A stretch of DNA of 38,324 bases from Mycolicibacter nonchromogenicus (GTDB taxonomy: Bacteria; Actinomycetota; Actinomycetes; Mycobacteriales; Mycobacteriaceae), in contig NZ_LQPI01000027.1 in NCBI RefSeq assembly GCF_002101775.1, forward strand, positions 1 through 38,324, given 5' to 3'. Positions 13,870-25,789 of this stretch are shown here, one piece after another; position 1 is the first letter of the stretch; every line of letters starts with the position of its first letter. Below the pieces are notes generated by a model. It searched no databases. It had not been told where the DNA came from and saw nothing but the letters and a program-made list of their open reading frames with translations. A program made the position numbers and the translations under genes.

Positions 13870-14307
13870 CTAGCTCCCCTCGAGGGCGTGGTTGAGCAAC
13901 CGCTCAGCCTCTCGGAGGTGGCCTACCGCGTCGCTCAGGCTGATCCGCACCGGAGCGGTGACCTCGTCGGGGATCGCCCCGCCCGCGTCACCAGCATCCT
14001 CAAGGGCGCGGCACACATGCTCCGCAGCCGCATTTAGCGAGAATCGGAACACAGCGGGACTGGGCACCACCGGGATGACAGTGACACCCAGAAACCTCTC
14101 GGCTTCGACCCAAGGGTCAGCGATTTTGCCTCCGGCGCCCAAGGTGGTCACCACGAGGCGCTGCAGTTCGTGGATGGCGTTTACGACCTCGGTGGGCGAC
14201 TCCGGGAACCAAGGGCCGGCCAGCAGCGTCTGGGCGATCTGGTCGGTCGGGCAGATGATGGGTAGGTGCTCGGCAGCTTTGTCGAAGATCTGAACGGTGG
14301 TGGACAT
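13870..14307 (-). CDS. Hypothetical opposite-strand protein next to attR
   Basis: 145 residues, read leftwards from ATG at 14307, which has AAGGGAG a few bases upstream. Longer in-frame starts would run through the integrase sites and the tRNA gene and are rejected. Sequence MSTTVQIFDKAAEHLPII..., mixed alpha/beta N-terminus, helical C-terminus (LSDAVGHLREAERLLNHAL). No DNA-binding motif, signal peptide or membrane helix is seen. Lone opposite-strand genes next to an attachment site in satellites and prophages are often expressed from the integrated state and can encode host-benefit or anti-phage functions, but nothing in the sequence proves that here. Its promoter would lie between 14308 and the tRNA, overlapping the arm-type repeats. 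Confidence 0.65.
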   Translation of the reverse strand: MSTTVQIFDKAAEHLPIICPTDQIAQTLLAGPWFPESPTEVVNAIHELQRLVVTTLGAGGKIADPWVEAERFLGVTVIPVVPSPAVFRFSLNAAAEHVCRALEDAGDAGGAIPDEVTAPVRISLSDAVGHLREAERLLNHALEGS

Positions 14308-14357
14308 GGTGACTCCCTTCGTCGGTCGGATGACCGGGCGGTTGGGACGGCCGTTCG

Positions 14358-14378
14358 AGATAGCACGGGGATAGCATG
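14358..14378 (+). promoter_or_regulatory. Paired arm-type integrase sites, right arm
   Basis: AGATAGCACG (14358-14367) and GGATAGCATG (14369-14378), each one base different from the left-arm unit GGATAGCACG, same orientation and same 11-bp period. They sit 37 bp from the right attachment-site core (14416), inside the element. Confidence 0.7.
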
Positions 14379-14402
14379 CGCCGTGTCTGATTGCCTGTTT
14401 AT

Positions 14403-14437
14403 GCAGGTCAAAGAGGGTGCCCCCGGCAGGATTCGAA
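14403..14437. repeat. attR: tRNA-Arg 3' end supplied by the element
   Basis: The direct repeat partner of 5344-5378: 22 identical bases (14416-14437) forming the T-arm and acceptor end of the tRNA, plus nine identical outer bases at 14403-14411. Because the tRNA reads leftwards, its 3' end here came from the element and keeps the tRNA functional. Confidence 0.88.
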
Positions 14438-14490
14438 CCTGCGGCCTTCTGCTCCGGAGGCAGACGCTCTATCCCCTGAGCTACGGGGGC
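14418..14490 (-). tRNA. tRNA-Arg (anticodon CCG)
   Basis: 73 nt, read leftwards from GCCCCCGTAGCTCAG. It folds into a standard cloverleaf: 7-bp acceptor stem GCCCCCG/CGGGGGC, D-arm with AGCTCAGGGGATAGAGC, anticodon stem TCTGC/GCAGA with loop CTCCGGA (anticodon CCG, reading CGG), T-arm GCAGGTTCGAATCCTGC, discriminator A. The 3' CCA is not fully encoded (ACCC). It is the integration target of the element and lies divergently next to argS, whose product charges it. Confidence 0.97.
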
Positions 14491-14588
14491 GCTCGCGTGA
14501 TGCGGCGCCATGTGGGCTTTGACAGACTAGCGCATCAATAGCCGGACCCGAGAACCGGACGGATTCGGGGCCTGACCACGTCAGACCA

Positions 14589-14594
14589 TAGGAT
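14589..14594 (+). promoter_or_regulatory. argS -10 element (leaderless start likely)
   Basis: TAGGAT at 14589-14594 fits the TANNNT -10 hexamer and ends 8 nt before GTG 14603, so the transcript should start at or within a base or two of the start codon. No Shine-Dalgarno is present. Confidence 0.55.
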
Positions 14595-14602
14595 GGGGCC
14601 TC

Positions 14603-16249
14603 GTGACCCCTGCCGATCTGGCCGAATTGCTCAAGAACACCGCTTCCGCGGTGCTGGCCGAGCACGACCTGGACACCGCCGCGCTGCCCGCGACGGTGAC
14701 GGTCGAGCGACCGCGCAACCCCGAACACGGTGATTACGCCACCAACCTGGCCCTGCAGCTGGGCAAGAAGGTGGGTGTCAACCCGCGTGAGCTGGCCGGC
14801 TGGCTGGCCGAGGCACTGGCGCAGGCCGAGGGGATCGCCGCGGCCGAGATCGCCGGACCGGGCTTTGTGAACCTGCGCATCGAGGCTTCCGCGCAGGGTG
14901 CAGTGGTGGCCAACATCGTCACCGCGGGCGCCGACTACGGCCACTCCCGCCAGTTCGAGGGCCTCAACGTCAATCTGGAGTTCGTCTCGGCCAACCCCAC
15001 CGGCCCCATCCACATCGGTGGCACTCGTTGGGCCGCGGTCGGCGACGCCCTGGGTCGGCTCCTGAGCACCCAGGGTGCCGCAGTCACCCGCGAGTACTAC
15101 TTCAACGACCATGGCGCCCAGATCGACCGCTTCGCCAACTCGCTGATCGCCGCCGCCAAGGGCGAACCCGCCCCCGAAGACGGCTACGCCGGTGCCTACA
15201 TCACCGATATCGCCGCGGCGGTGCAGGCCAAGGCCCCCGATGCGCTGAACAGTCCCGACGCGCAGGAGACGTTCCGTGCGATCGGCGTCGACCTGATGTT
15301 CACCCACATCAAGAAGTCGCTGCATGAATTCGGCACCGACTTCGACGTCTTCACCCACGAAGACTCGATGCACACCTCGGGCCGCGTTGAGCAGGCCATC
15401 GAGCGGCTGCGCGCCAACGACAACATCTACGAAAAAGACGGCGCCACCTGGCTGCGCACCAGCGCCTACGGCGACGACAAGGACCGGGTCGTCATCAAGA
15501 GCGACGGCAAGCCCGCCTACATCGCCGGCGACTTGGCCTACTACCTGGACAAGCGCGAGCGCGGCTTCAACCTGTGCATCTACATGCTCGGCGCCGACCA
15601 CCACGGCTACATCGCCCGGCTCAAGGCCGCCGCGGCCGCCTTCGGCGACGACCCGGCAGCAGTGGAGGTGCTGATCGGCCAGATGGTCAATCTGGTCCGC
15701 GACGGCCAGCCGGTCAAGATGAGCAAGCGCGCCGGCACCGTCATCACCCTCGATGACTTGGTCGAGGCCATCGGCGTGGACGCTGCCCGCTACAGCCTGA
15801 TCCGATCCTCGGTGGACACCCCCATCGACATCGACTTGGCGCTGTGGTCTTCGGCGAGCAACGAAAACCCGGTCTACTACGTGCAATACGCGCACGCCCG
15901 GCTCTGCGCGCTGGCCCGCAACGCCGCCGAACTCGGTCTTGCCCCCGACACCTCCAACCTCGGGCTGCTGAGCCACGACAAGGAAGGCGCGCTGATCCGC
16001 AACCTCGGAGAGTTCCCCCGGGTGCTGGAAACCGCTGCCGCACTGCGGGAACCGCACCGGGTCTGCCGCTACCTGGAAGACCTCGCCGGGGACTACCACC
16101 GGTTCTACGACAGCTGCCGGGTGCTGCCCCAAGGCGATGAGGAGCCGGGAGACCTGCACGCGGCGCGGCTGGCGCTGTGCCAGGCCACCCGCCAGGTGAT
16201 CGCCAACGGGCTGGGCATCCTCGGCGTGAGCGCGCCGGAGCGGATGTGA
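14603..16249 (+). CDS. argS: Arginyl-tRNA synthetase
   Basis: 548 residues from GTG 14603, class I cytoplasmic aminoacyl-tRNA synthetase that charges tRNA-Arg using ATP. N-terminal Arg-tRNA-synthetase domain (about 1-85), catalytic Rossmann core with the HIGH-equivalent HIGG in [12 protein letters not shown] (about 129-140), the KMSKR loop in [11 protein letters not shown] (about 369-379) and the C-terminal DALR anticodon-binding domain ending in [14 protein letters not shown]. Family-typical length. It lies immediately right of the element, divergent from tRNA-Arg(CCG), and is first in a run of overlapping genes: its TGA overlaps the lysA GTG. Confidence 0.97.
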   Translation: MTPADLAELLKNTASAVLAEHDLDTAALPATVTVERPRNPEHGDYATNLALQLGKKVGVNPRELAGWLAEALAQAEGIAAAEIAGPGFVNLRIEASAQGAVVANIVTAGADYGHSRQFEGLNVNLEFVSANPTGPIHIGGTRWAAVGDALGRLLSTQGAAVTREYYFNDHGAQIDRFANSLIAAAKGEPAPEDGYAGAYITDIAAAVQAKAPDALNSPDAQETFRAIGVDLMFTHIKKSLHEFGTDFDVFTHEDSMHTSGRVEQAIERLRANDNIYEKDGATWLRTSAYGDDKDRVVIKSDGKPAYIAGDLAYYLDKRERGFNLCIYMLGADHHGYIARLKAAAAAFGDDPAAVEVLIGQMVNLVRDGQPVKMSKRAGTVITLDDLVEAIGVDAARYSLIRSSVDTPIDIDLALWSSASNENPVYYVQYAHARLCALARNAAELGLAPDTSNLGLLSHDKEGALIRNLGEFPRVLETAAALREPHRVCRYLEDLAGDYHRFYDSCRVLPQGDEEPGDLHAARLALCQATRQVIANGLGILGVSAPERM

Positions 16250-17682
16250 ACGTGCACCCGGCGGGCCCCCGCCACGCCGAAGAGATCCATTCCGACGGAC
16301 TGCCGCCGCGGCCGCAGACCCCGCAGCAGCTGTTGCAGTTGGCACCGAATGTCTGGCCGCGCAACACCGTTCGCGGCGACGACGGCGTGACGCGGATCGC
16401 CGGAGTGAAGGTCACCGACCTGGCCGCCGAATTCGGCACCCCGCTGTTCGTCATCGACGAGGACGACTTCCGGGGCCGCTGCCGCGAGATCGCCGCCGCG
16501 TTCGGCGGCGGCGACAACGTGCACTACGCCGCCAAGGCATTCCTGTGCAGTGAGATCGCGCGCTGGATCAACCAGGAGGGTCTGTGCCTGGACGTCGCCA
16601 CCGGAGGAGAGCTGGCCGTCGCTCTGCGCGCCGGATTTCCCGCGCAGCGAATCACCTTCCACGGCAACAATAAGTCGGTCGCCGAGCTGCAGACGGCGGT
16701 CAGTGCCGGCGTCGGTCACATCGTGATCGACTCGCTGATCGAGATCGACCGCCTCGACGCCGTCGCGGCCGAGGCCGGTGTGGTGCAGGACGTGCTGGTG
16801 CGCGTCACCGTCGGTGTGGAGGCCCACACCCACGAATTCATCTCGACCGCCCACGAAGACCAGAAGTTCGGATTGTCGCTGGCCAGCGGTGCGGCGATGG
16901 ATGCCATCCGGCGGGTGTTCGCCGCCGAGCACCTGCGCCTGATCGGTCTGCACAGCCACATCGGCTCGCAGATCTTCGACGTGGCCGGCTTCGAGGTGGC
17001 CGCCCACCGGGTCATAGGGCTGCTGCGTGACGTGGTCGCCGAATTCGGCGTCGACAAGACCGCGCAGCTTTCCGTTATCGATCTGGGTGGGGGACTGGGA
17101 ATTTCGTACCTGCCGCAGGACGACCCGCCGCCGATGTCCGAGCTGGCCGCCAAGCTGGCTGCGATCGTGCGCGACGAGTCCGCAGCGGTGGGCCTGCCCG
17201 CCCCGCAGCTGGTGGTCGAACCCGGTCGGGCCATCGCCGGTCCGGGCACCATCACGCTCTATGAGGTCGGCACCATCAAGGATGTGGCCGTCAGCGCCAC
17301 CGGGCATCGTCGCTACGTCAGCGTGGACGGCGGCATGAGCGACAACATTCGGCCCGCGCTGTACGACGCGCACTACGACGTGCGGCTGGTCTCGCGAGGC
17401 CTACCGGGCCTCGGAGAAGCAGGCGCCCTGCCAGAGCAGGCGCGCATCGTCGGCAAGCACTGCGAAACCGGCGACATCATCGTCCGCGACACCTGGGTGC
17501 CCGAAGGCATGGTGCCCGGCGACCTGATCGCCGTAGCCGCCACCGGCGCCTACTGTTATTCGATGTCGAGCCGGTACAACCTGCTCACCCGCCCGGCGGT
17601 GGTGGCGGTACGTGACGGGAAAGCCCGCCTTATGCTGCGCCGGGAGACCGTCGAAGACCTGATCAGCCTGGAGGTGGGGTAA
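16246..17682 (+). CDS. lysA: Diaminopimelate decarboxylase
   Basis: 478 residues from GTG 16246, which overlaps the argS stop (GTGA); a second GTG at 16252 is possible. It is about 30 residues longer at the N-terminus than M. tuberculosis LysA (447). PLP-dependent fold-type III enzyme that converts meso-diaminopimelate to lysine, the last step of lysine synthesis. PLP lysine in [11 protein letters not shown] (Lys97), conserved HGNNK and [10 protein letters not shown], glycine-rich phosphate site [19 protein letters not shown], and the active-site cysteine in GKHCETGD. Cytoplasmic. Meso-diaminopimelate is also a peptidoglycan precursor, so the enzyme sits at a branch. The hom start lies 2 bp after its stop. 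Confidence 0.97.
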   Translation: MNVHPAGPRHAEEIHSDGLPPRPQTPQQLLQLAPNVWPRNTVRGDDGVTRIAGVKVTDLAAEFGTPLFVIDEDDFRGRCREIAAAFGGGDNVHYAAKAFLCSEIARWINQEGLCLDVATGGELAVALRAGFPAQRITFHGNNKSVAELQTAVSAGVGHIVIDSLIEIDRLDAVAAEAGVVQDVLVRVTVGVEAHTHEFISTAHEDQKFGLSLASGAAMDAIRRVFAAEHLRLIGLHSHIGSQIFDVAGFEVAAHRVIGLLRDVVAEFGVDKTAQLSVIDLGGGLGISYLPQDDPPPMSELAAKLAAIVRDESAAVGLPAPQLVVEPGRAIAGPGTITLYEVGTIKDVAVSATGHRRYVSVDGGMSDNIRPALYDAHYDVRLVSRGLPGLGEAGALPEQARIVGKHCETGDIIVRDTWVPEGMVPGDLIAVAATGAYCYSMSSRYNLLTRPAVVAVRDGKARLMLRRETVEDLISLEVG

Positions 17683-17684
17683 AA

Positions 17685-19015
17685 GTGTCCGGTTCACAGG
17701 TGTCCGGGGCCCCCGTGGGGGTGGCCGTCCTCGGCTTGGGCAACGTCGGCAGCGAGGTCGTTCGCATTCTCGAGTCCAGTGCCGATGATCTGGCCGCCCG
17801 GATCGGCGCGCCGCTGGTGCTGCGCGGGGTCGGGGTGCGCCGGGTGGCGGCCGACCGGGGCGTGCCGGTGGAGCTGCTCACCGACGACATCGACAGCCTG
17901 GTGTCGCGCAGCGATGTCGACATCGTCGTGGAATTGATGGGTCCGGTGGAGCCGGCCCGCAAGGCGATCCTGTCGGCGATCGCGCACGGCAAATCGGTGG
18001 TCACGGCCAACAAGGCGCTGCTGTCGCGGTCCACCGGGGAGCTGGCCGAGGCCGCCGAGAACGCGCGGGTGGACCTGTACTTCGAGGCCAGCGTCGCCGG
18101 CGCCATCCCGGTGATCCGGCCGCTGACCCAGTCGCTGGCCGGCGACACCGTGTTGCGGGTGGCCGGCATCGTCAACGGCACCACCAACTACATCCTGTCC
18201 GAAATGGACTCCACCGGCGCCGACTACACGGCCGCGCTGGCCGATGCGAGTGCGCTGGGCTACGCCGAGGCCGACCCGACCGCCGACGTGGAGGGCTACG
18301 ACGCCGCCGCCAAGGCCGCGATCCTGGCATCGATCGCCTTCCACACCCGGGTGACCGCCGACGACGTCTACCGCGAGGGCATCACCGCCATCAGCCCGGC
18401 TGACTTCACCACGGCGAGGGCGCTGGGCTGCACCATCAAACTGCTGGCGATCTGTGAGCGCATCACCACCAGCGATGGGCAGCAGCGGGTTTCGGCCCGG
18501 GTGTACCCGGCGCTGGTGCCGCTGACTCACCCGCTGGCCACGGTCAACGGGGCATTCAACGCGGTGGTGGTCGAAGCCGAGGCGGCCGGCCGGCTGATGT
18601 TCTACGGCCAGGGTGCCGGTGGCGCGCCCACCGCATCGGCGGTCACCGGTGATCTGGTGATGGCCGCCCGCAATCGGGTGCAGGGCGGGCGCGGACCTCG
18701 CGAGTCCAAGTACGCCCAGCTGGCCGTCGCTCCGATCGGGGACGTGCAGACGCGCTACTACGTGAGCATGGACGTCGCCGACAAGCCGGGTGTGTTGTCC
18801 ACGGTGGCAGCCGAGTTCGCCGCCCACGGCGTCAGCATCGCCGAGGTGCGCCAGGAGGGTGTGGCTGACGACGAGGGCCAACTGATCGGAGCTCGGATCG
18901 TGGTGGTCACCCACCGAGCTGCCGACGCAGCATTGTCGAAAACCGTTGCAGCGCTGTCTGATCTGGACGCAGTCCAGCGGATCGCCAGCGTGCTACGACT
19001 GGAAGGAACAGACCA

Positions 19016-19019
<4 letters not shown>
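17685..19019 (+). CDS. hom: Homoserine dehydrogenase
   Basis: 444 residues from GTG 17685. Reduces aspartate semialdehyde to homoserine with NAD(P)H, feeding threonine and methionine. N-terminal Rossmann domain with [11 protein letters not shown] (15-25), catalytic domain with [17 protein letters not shown] and the signature [26 protein letters not shown] (about 195-215), and a C-terminal ACT domain (about 355-440; [15 protein letters not shown]) expected to mediate threonine feedback. Family-typical length. Its TGA overlaps the GTG of thrC (GTGA), indicating translational coupling. Confidence 0.97.
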
Positions 19020-21054
<2,035 letters not shown>

Positions 21055-21278
21055 GACGCGCCGAAAGGCACCTGTTGCGTCTAGCACAGAAGCGGGTTAT
21101 CCTCGGTCCCGTCCCGCATTCGCGGCATCAGCACCTGAATCAGACTCGATGTCAACCGGGATGCCACCAAATTCTTCCCGTATCCGACGGCTTGCGTTAC
21201 GACGCCGCCAATACGGGCTACACCGTTACACAGTCGACGGTGACACGCACTCGGCGAGTCCGCTGAATGCAACCAAAC

Positions 21279-21304
21279 CCCTCGCGTGAGAAAACCGACG
21301 AGGG
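21279..21304 (+). other. Short hairpin before the rho ribosome-binding site
   Basis: CCCTCG (21279-21284) and CGAGGG (21299-21304) flank a 14-nt loop directly before the GAAAGGAAA ribosome-binding site of rho, at the end of a 264-bp leader region. It could affect rho translation. No -10/-35 pair was clear in the leader. Confidence 0.35.
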
Positions 21305-21318
21305 AAGAAAGGAAATCC

Positions 21319-23313
21319 GTGACCGATACGGACCTCTTCACGGCTGAAGGCAGCACCGACCAGGAATCGTTGCCCACCCCCCCGAGCACTCCCGAGACCA
21401 GCCAGGACGTAGCCGCCGGCGGCAGTGACGCCGCGCCGTCCACTCCGGAGCCCGCCTCGGCGCCTGCCTCCGAGTCCGCTCCCGCCTCGGCGCCCGACAA
21501 CGGTGCGCCGACCGCCGCCTTAGACAGTTCGCTGTCGGCGATGGTGCTGCCCGAACTGCGGGCACTGGCCAACCGCGTCGGCGTCAAGGGCTCTTCCGGG
21601 ATGCGCAAGAGCGAGCTGATCGCCGCGATCCGCGAAGTCTCTGAAAACGGGGACAGCGGCGGCGACGCGTCCAGCGCGCAGCCCACCTCCGAGCAGCCGG
21701 CCGACGGCGCGGCCAACGGTGCCGAGGCCGCCCCGGCAGACGAAGCGGCCGCCTCCGAGGCACCGCGGCGCCGCGAGCGGCGTGGCGCCAGCCGCGCGAC
21801 CGGCTCACCCGCCGCCGAGGCCGAGGCCGAGAAGCCCGCAGACCAGGACAAGCCCGCCGAGGCTGAGTCCCAGGGCGAGTCGCGCAAGCAGGGCCGAAAC
21901 GACGACAAGGCCGACAAGGCCGACAAGGCTGAGCAGTCCGGCGGCCGCCGCGAGCGCGACGGCGGCGCCAAGGGCGAGTCCAAGGACGACGGCGGCGCGC
22001 AGTCCAAGAACGACGACCAAGGCGGCGACCAGTCCAACCGCGGCGGTGGCGACGACGACGAAGGACGCGGCGGCCGGCGAGGCCGGCGCTTCCGCGACCG
22101 GCGTCGCCGTGGCGAACGTGGCGGCGAAGGTGGCGGTGCCGGCGGCGACGCCGAGCTGCGCGAGGACGATGTCGTCCAGCCGGTCGCCGGCATCCTCGAC
22201 GTGCTCGACAACTACGCGTTCGTGCGCACCTCGGGCTACCTGGCCGGACCCAACGACGTCTACGTCTCGATGAACATGGTCCGCAAGAACGGGCTGCGCC
22301 GCGGCGACGCGGTGACCGGCGCCGTGCGGGTGCCCCGCGATGGTGACCAGCCCAACCAGCGGCAGAAGTTCAACCCGCTGGTCCGGCTGGACTCGGTCAA
22401 CGGCGGCCCTGTCGAAAATGCCCGCAATCGCCCCGAGTTCTCCAAGCTCACCCCGCTGTACCCGAACCAGCGGCTGCGGTTGGAGACCTCTTCGGAGAAG
22501 CTGACCACCCGCGTCATCGACCTGATCATGCCGATCGGCAAGGGGCAGCGCGCCCTGATCGTGTCGCCGCCCAAGGCCGGCAAGACCACGATCATGCAGG
22601 ACATCGCCAACGCGATCACCCGCAACAACCCCGAGTGCCATTTGATGGTGGTGCTGGTCGACGAGCGTCCCGAAGAGGTCACCGACATGCAGCGCTCGGT
22701 CAAGGGTGAGGTCATCGCCTCGACCTTCGACCGGCCGCCGTCAGACCACACCCAGGCCGCCGAGTTGGCCATCGAGCGGGCCAAGCGCCTGGTCGAGCAG
22801 GGCAAAGACGTCGTCGTGCTGCTGGACTCGATCACCCGGCTCGGTCGTGCCTACAACAACGCCTCCCCGGCGTCGGGCCGCATCCTGTCCGGTGGTGTGG
22901 ACTCCACCGCGCTCTACCCGCCCAAGCGGTTCCTGGGCGCGGCCCGCAACATCGAAGACGGCGGTTCGCTGACCATCATCGCCACCGCGATGGTGGAGAC
23001 GGGCTCCACCGGTGACACGGTGATCTTCGAGGAGTTCAAGGGCACCGGTAACGCCGAGCTCAAGCTGGACCGCAAGATCGCCGAGCGCCGGGTGTTCCCG
23101 GCCGTGGACGTCAACCCGTCGGGCACCCGTAAGGACGAGCTGCTGCTCTCGCCGGACGAGTTCGCCATTGTGCACAAGCTGCGTCGACTGCTCTCCGGTC
23201 TGGATTCGCACCAGGCCATCGACCTGTTGATGAGTCAGCTGCGCAAGACCAAGAACAACTACGAATTCCTGGTGCAGGTGTCCAAGACCACGCCGGGAAT
23301 GGACAACGACTGA
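21319..23313 (+). CDS. rho: Transcription termination factor Rho
   Basis: 664 residues from GTG 21319, chosen for the GAAAGGAAA site upstream and the [12 protein letters not shown] start shared with M. tuberculosis Rho; E. coli Rho is 419. Hexameric RNA-dependent ATPase that ends transcription. Rho-N helical domain (about 73-105, [14 protein letters not shown]), then a long low-complexity insertion (about 110-280) first Ala/Glu-rich, then Asp/Lys/Gly-rich and finally an Arg-rich [17 protein letters not shown] block. The cold-shock RNA-binding domain follows (about 286-360), then the ATPase with Walker [10 protein letters not shown] (near 416-424), [12 protein letters not shown] and the R-loop/Q-loop region. 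The insertion is typical of mycobacterial Rho and probably binds structured RNA. Confidence 0.97.
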   Translation: MTDTDLFTAEGSTDQESLPTPPSTPETSQDVAAGGSDAAPSTPEPASAPASESAPASAPDNGAPTAALDSSLSAMVLPELRALANRVGVKGSSGMRKSELIAAIREVSENGDSGGDASSAQPTSEQPADGAANGAEAAPADEAAASEAPRRRERRGASRATGSPAAEAEAEKPADQDKPAEAESQGESRKQGRNDDKADKADKAEQSGGRRERDGGAKGESKDDGGAQSKNDDQGGDQSNRGGGDDDEGRGGRRGRRFRDRRRRGERGGEGGGAGGDAELREDDVVQPVAGILDVLDNYAFVRTSGYLAGPNDVYVSMNMVRKNGLRRGDAVTGAVRVPRDGDQPNQRQKFNPLVRLDSVNGGPVENARNRPEFSKLTPLYPNQRLRLETSSEKLTTRVIDLIMPIGKGQRALIVSPPKAGKTTIMQDIANAITRNNPECHLMVVLVDERPEEVTDMQRSVKGEVIASTFDRPPSDHTQAAELAIERAKRLVEQGKDVVVLLDSITRLGRAYNNASPASGRILSGGVDSTALYPPKRFLGAARNIEDGGSLTIIATAMVETGSTGDTVIFEEFKGTGNAELKLDRKIAERRVFPAVDVNPSGTRKDELLLSPDEFAIVHKLRRLLSGLDSHQAIDLLMSQLRKTKNNYEFLVQVSKTTPGMDND

Positions 23314-23328
23314 CACGCCGCCCAACGA

Positions 23329-23387
23329 CTGAAATTGCGGTCAGGGTCGTGATTGCCGCGCGATGACAGCCCTAGCCGCAATCTCAG
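23329..23387 (+). terminator. Inverted repeat after rho, probable terminator
   Basis: Arms 23329-23346 and 23370-23387 pair at 15 of 18 positions (including ATTGCGG/CCGCAAT and GGG/CCC) around a 23-nt loop, 15 bp after the rho stop. No T-tract follows, as is common in mycobacteria. Confidence 0.6.
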
Positions 23388-23439
23388 CGGGGTTTAGCAC
23401 CCTCGGCGACTGCAGGAATGCGGGAGCCGCTCCCGGTGT

Positions 23440-23470
23440 TTTGGGGGAGTGGCAGCGTAGCTGGCATAAT
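23440..23470 (+). promoter_or_regulatory. Candidate rpmE promoter
   Basis: CATAAT at 23465-23470, with TTGGGG at 23440-23445 (19-bp spacer), about 75 bp before the rpmE ATG. The -10 is convincing; the -35 is weak. Confidence 0.45.
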
Positions 23471-23543
23471 CGAAAACCTCAGGTTCCGGTTCACGTCCGC
23501 CCCAAGGCGGGCGACCCGGCGGCCGACGATTGAAGAGGACATC

Positions 23544-23789
23544 ATGAAGACTGGCATTCACCCGGCCTACGTCGAGACCACCGTGGTCTGCGGTTGCGGC
23601 AACACCTTCACCACCCGCAGCACCAAGGAGAGCGGCCACATCGTGGTCGAGGTCTGCTCGCAGTGCCACCCGTTCTACACGGGTAAGCAGAAGATCCTCG
23701 ACAGCGGCGGTCGTGTGGCGCGCTTCGAGAAGCGCTACGGCAAGCGCAACGCCGGTGGCGCTGCAGCTGCAGCAGCCGACGACAAGTAG
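23544..23789 (+). CDS. rpmE: 50S ribosomal protein L31, zinc-binding type
   Basis: 81 residues from ATG 23544 with GAAGAGGA upstream. Small basic large-subunit protein at the subunit interface (bridge B1). Both zinc pairs are present (CGCG near 16-19 and CSQC near 37-40), so it is the C+ (zinc-containing) form rather than the zinc-free paralogue made in zinc starvation. Core [19 protein letters not shown] is family-typical. The C-terminus carries an Ala-rich tail ([11 protein letters not shown]). It has its own candidate promoter and is followed by a strong hairpin, so it is a short transcription unit between rho and prfA. Confidence 0.96.
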   Translation: MKTGIHPAYVETTVVCGCGNTFTTRSTKESGHIVVEVCSQCHPFYTGKQKILDSGGRVARFEKRYGKRNAGGAAAAAADDK

Positions 23790-23797
23790 CTCCCTCA

Positions 23798-23834
23798 CCG
23801 ACGCCCGGAACGTGCCAGCACGTCCGGGCGTCGG
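23798..23834 (+). terminator. Terminator/attenuator between rpmE and prfA
   Basis: 11-bp arms CCGACGCCCGG (23798-23808) and its complement (23824-23834), extended inward by ACGTGC/GCACGT after a single bulged A. It starts 9 bp after the rpmE stop and ends 24 bp before prfA, so prfA transcription must either read through it or start within the short gap. Confidence 0.8.
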
Positions 23835-23858
23835 CTTGCGTTCGGGGATGGAGGTGAG

Positions 23859-24931
<1,073 letters not shown>

Positions 24932-24935
<4 letters not shown>

Positions 24936-25789
24936 GCCGCATACGGGACGCCATCGACTCCGCTGCAGCGCTTTTCGCTGATGCCGGGATTGACTCCGCC
25001 CGCTACGACGCCGAAGAGCTCGCCGCGCATGCAGCGGGCACCGATCGCGGCCGGCTGGCGCTGCTGGATCCCCCCGACGACGAATTCTTCGGCCGCTACC
25101 GGGAATTGGTCGCCGCACGCAGCTCCCGGATCCCGCTGCAGCACCTGATCGGCACTGCGGCGTTCGGCCCGGTGTTGCTGCAGGTGGGCCCGGGGGTCTT
25201 CATCCCGCGGCCGGAAACCGAAGCCCTGCTCGACTGGGTTCTGAAACAGGCTGCGGCCCAACCCCTCGGCTCAGATCCGGTGATCGTCGACGCCTGCACC
25301 GGTTCCGGTGCGCTCGCGATCGCGTTGTCCCGAAGCCTTCCCGGGGCTCGGGTTCTGGCGGTGGAGGACTCCGAGCCGGCATTGGACTACGCACGACGCA
25401 ACTGCGCGGGTACCTCCGTGGAACTGATCCACGCCGACGTGACCACGCCCGGGCTGCTGGCAGAGCTCGACGGCCAAGTCGACCTGATGGTCAGCAACCC
25501 GCCCTACATCCCCGAGGGGGCGACGCTAGATCCCGAAGTGGCCCAGCATGATCCGGAGCACGCGCTGTTCGGCGGCCCGGACGGAATGTCGGTGATCACC
25601 CCACTGGCTCACCTCGCCGCGCGGCTGCTGCGTCCGGGTGGGCTGTTCGCCGTTGAACACGACGACACCACACCGACGACGACTGTCGACACTGTGCGGG
25701 ATACTGGATTTTTCGACGATGTGGTGTCCCGGCCCGATCTGACGGGGCGGCTGCGATTCGTGACGGCGACCAGGAACGGTCAACAATGA
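24932..25789 (+). CDS. prmC: Release-factor glutamine methyltransferase
   Basis: 285 residues from GTG 24932, overlapping the prfA stop. SAM-dependent N5-methylation of the GGQ glutamine in RF1/RF2. N-terminal helical substrate-recognition domain (1-80), SAM site [15 protein letters not shown] (about 110-124), and the catalytic NPPY motif ([10 protein letters not shown], about 188-197). [15 protein letters not shown] is also family-typical. Cytoplasmic. Its TGA overlaps the ATG of the following gene. Confidence 0.95.

Larger units (their letters stand above)
5357..14437 (+). mobile_element. Integrated phage-satellite-like element in tRNA-Arg(CCG)
   Basis: About 9.1 kb bounded by a direct repeat of the tRNA-Arg 3' end, with a tyrosine integrase just inside the left end. 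Gene order: int, xis, tiny coupled ORFs, RepA-like ATPase, unknown, scaffold-like, HK97-type capsid, minor tail protein, unknown, and one opposite-strand gene next to attR. There is no portal, large or small terminase, prohead protease, tape measure, holin or lysin. M. tuberculosis phiRv1/phiRv2 are mini-prophages of similar size, but as I recall they carry protease and terminase genes, which this element lacks. A satellite depending on a helper phage is the best reading; a decayed prophage is the alternative. Its coding capacity is dense and its genes intact, which argues against random decay. Confidence 0.88.

Noticed and set aside
5357..14437. Complete functional prophage
   Set aside because: No portal, terminase, protease, tape measure or lysis gene is recognisable, and 9.1 kb is too short for an autonomous tailed phage.
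14308..14511. N-terminal extension of the minus-strand gene up to ATG 14511
   Set aside because: It would read through the whole tRNA-Arg gene and the integrase sites; ATG 14307 has a proper ribosome-binding site.
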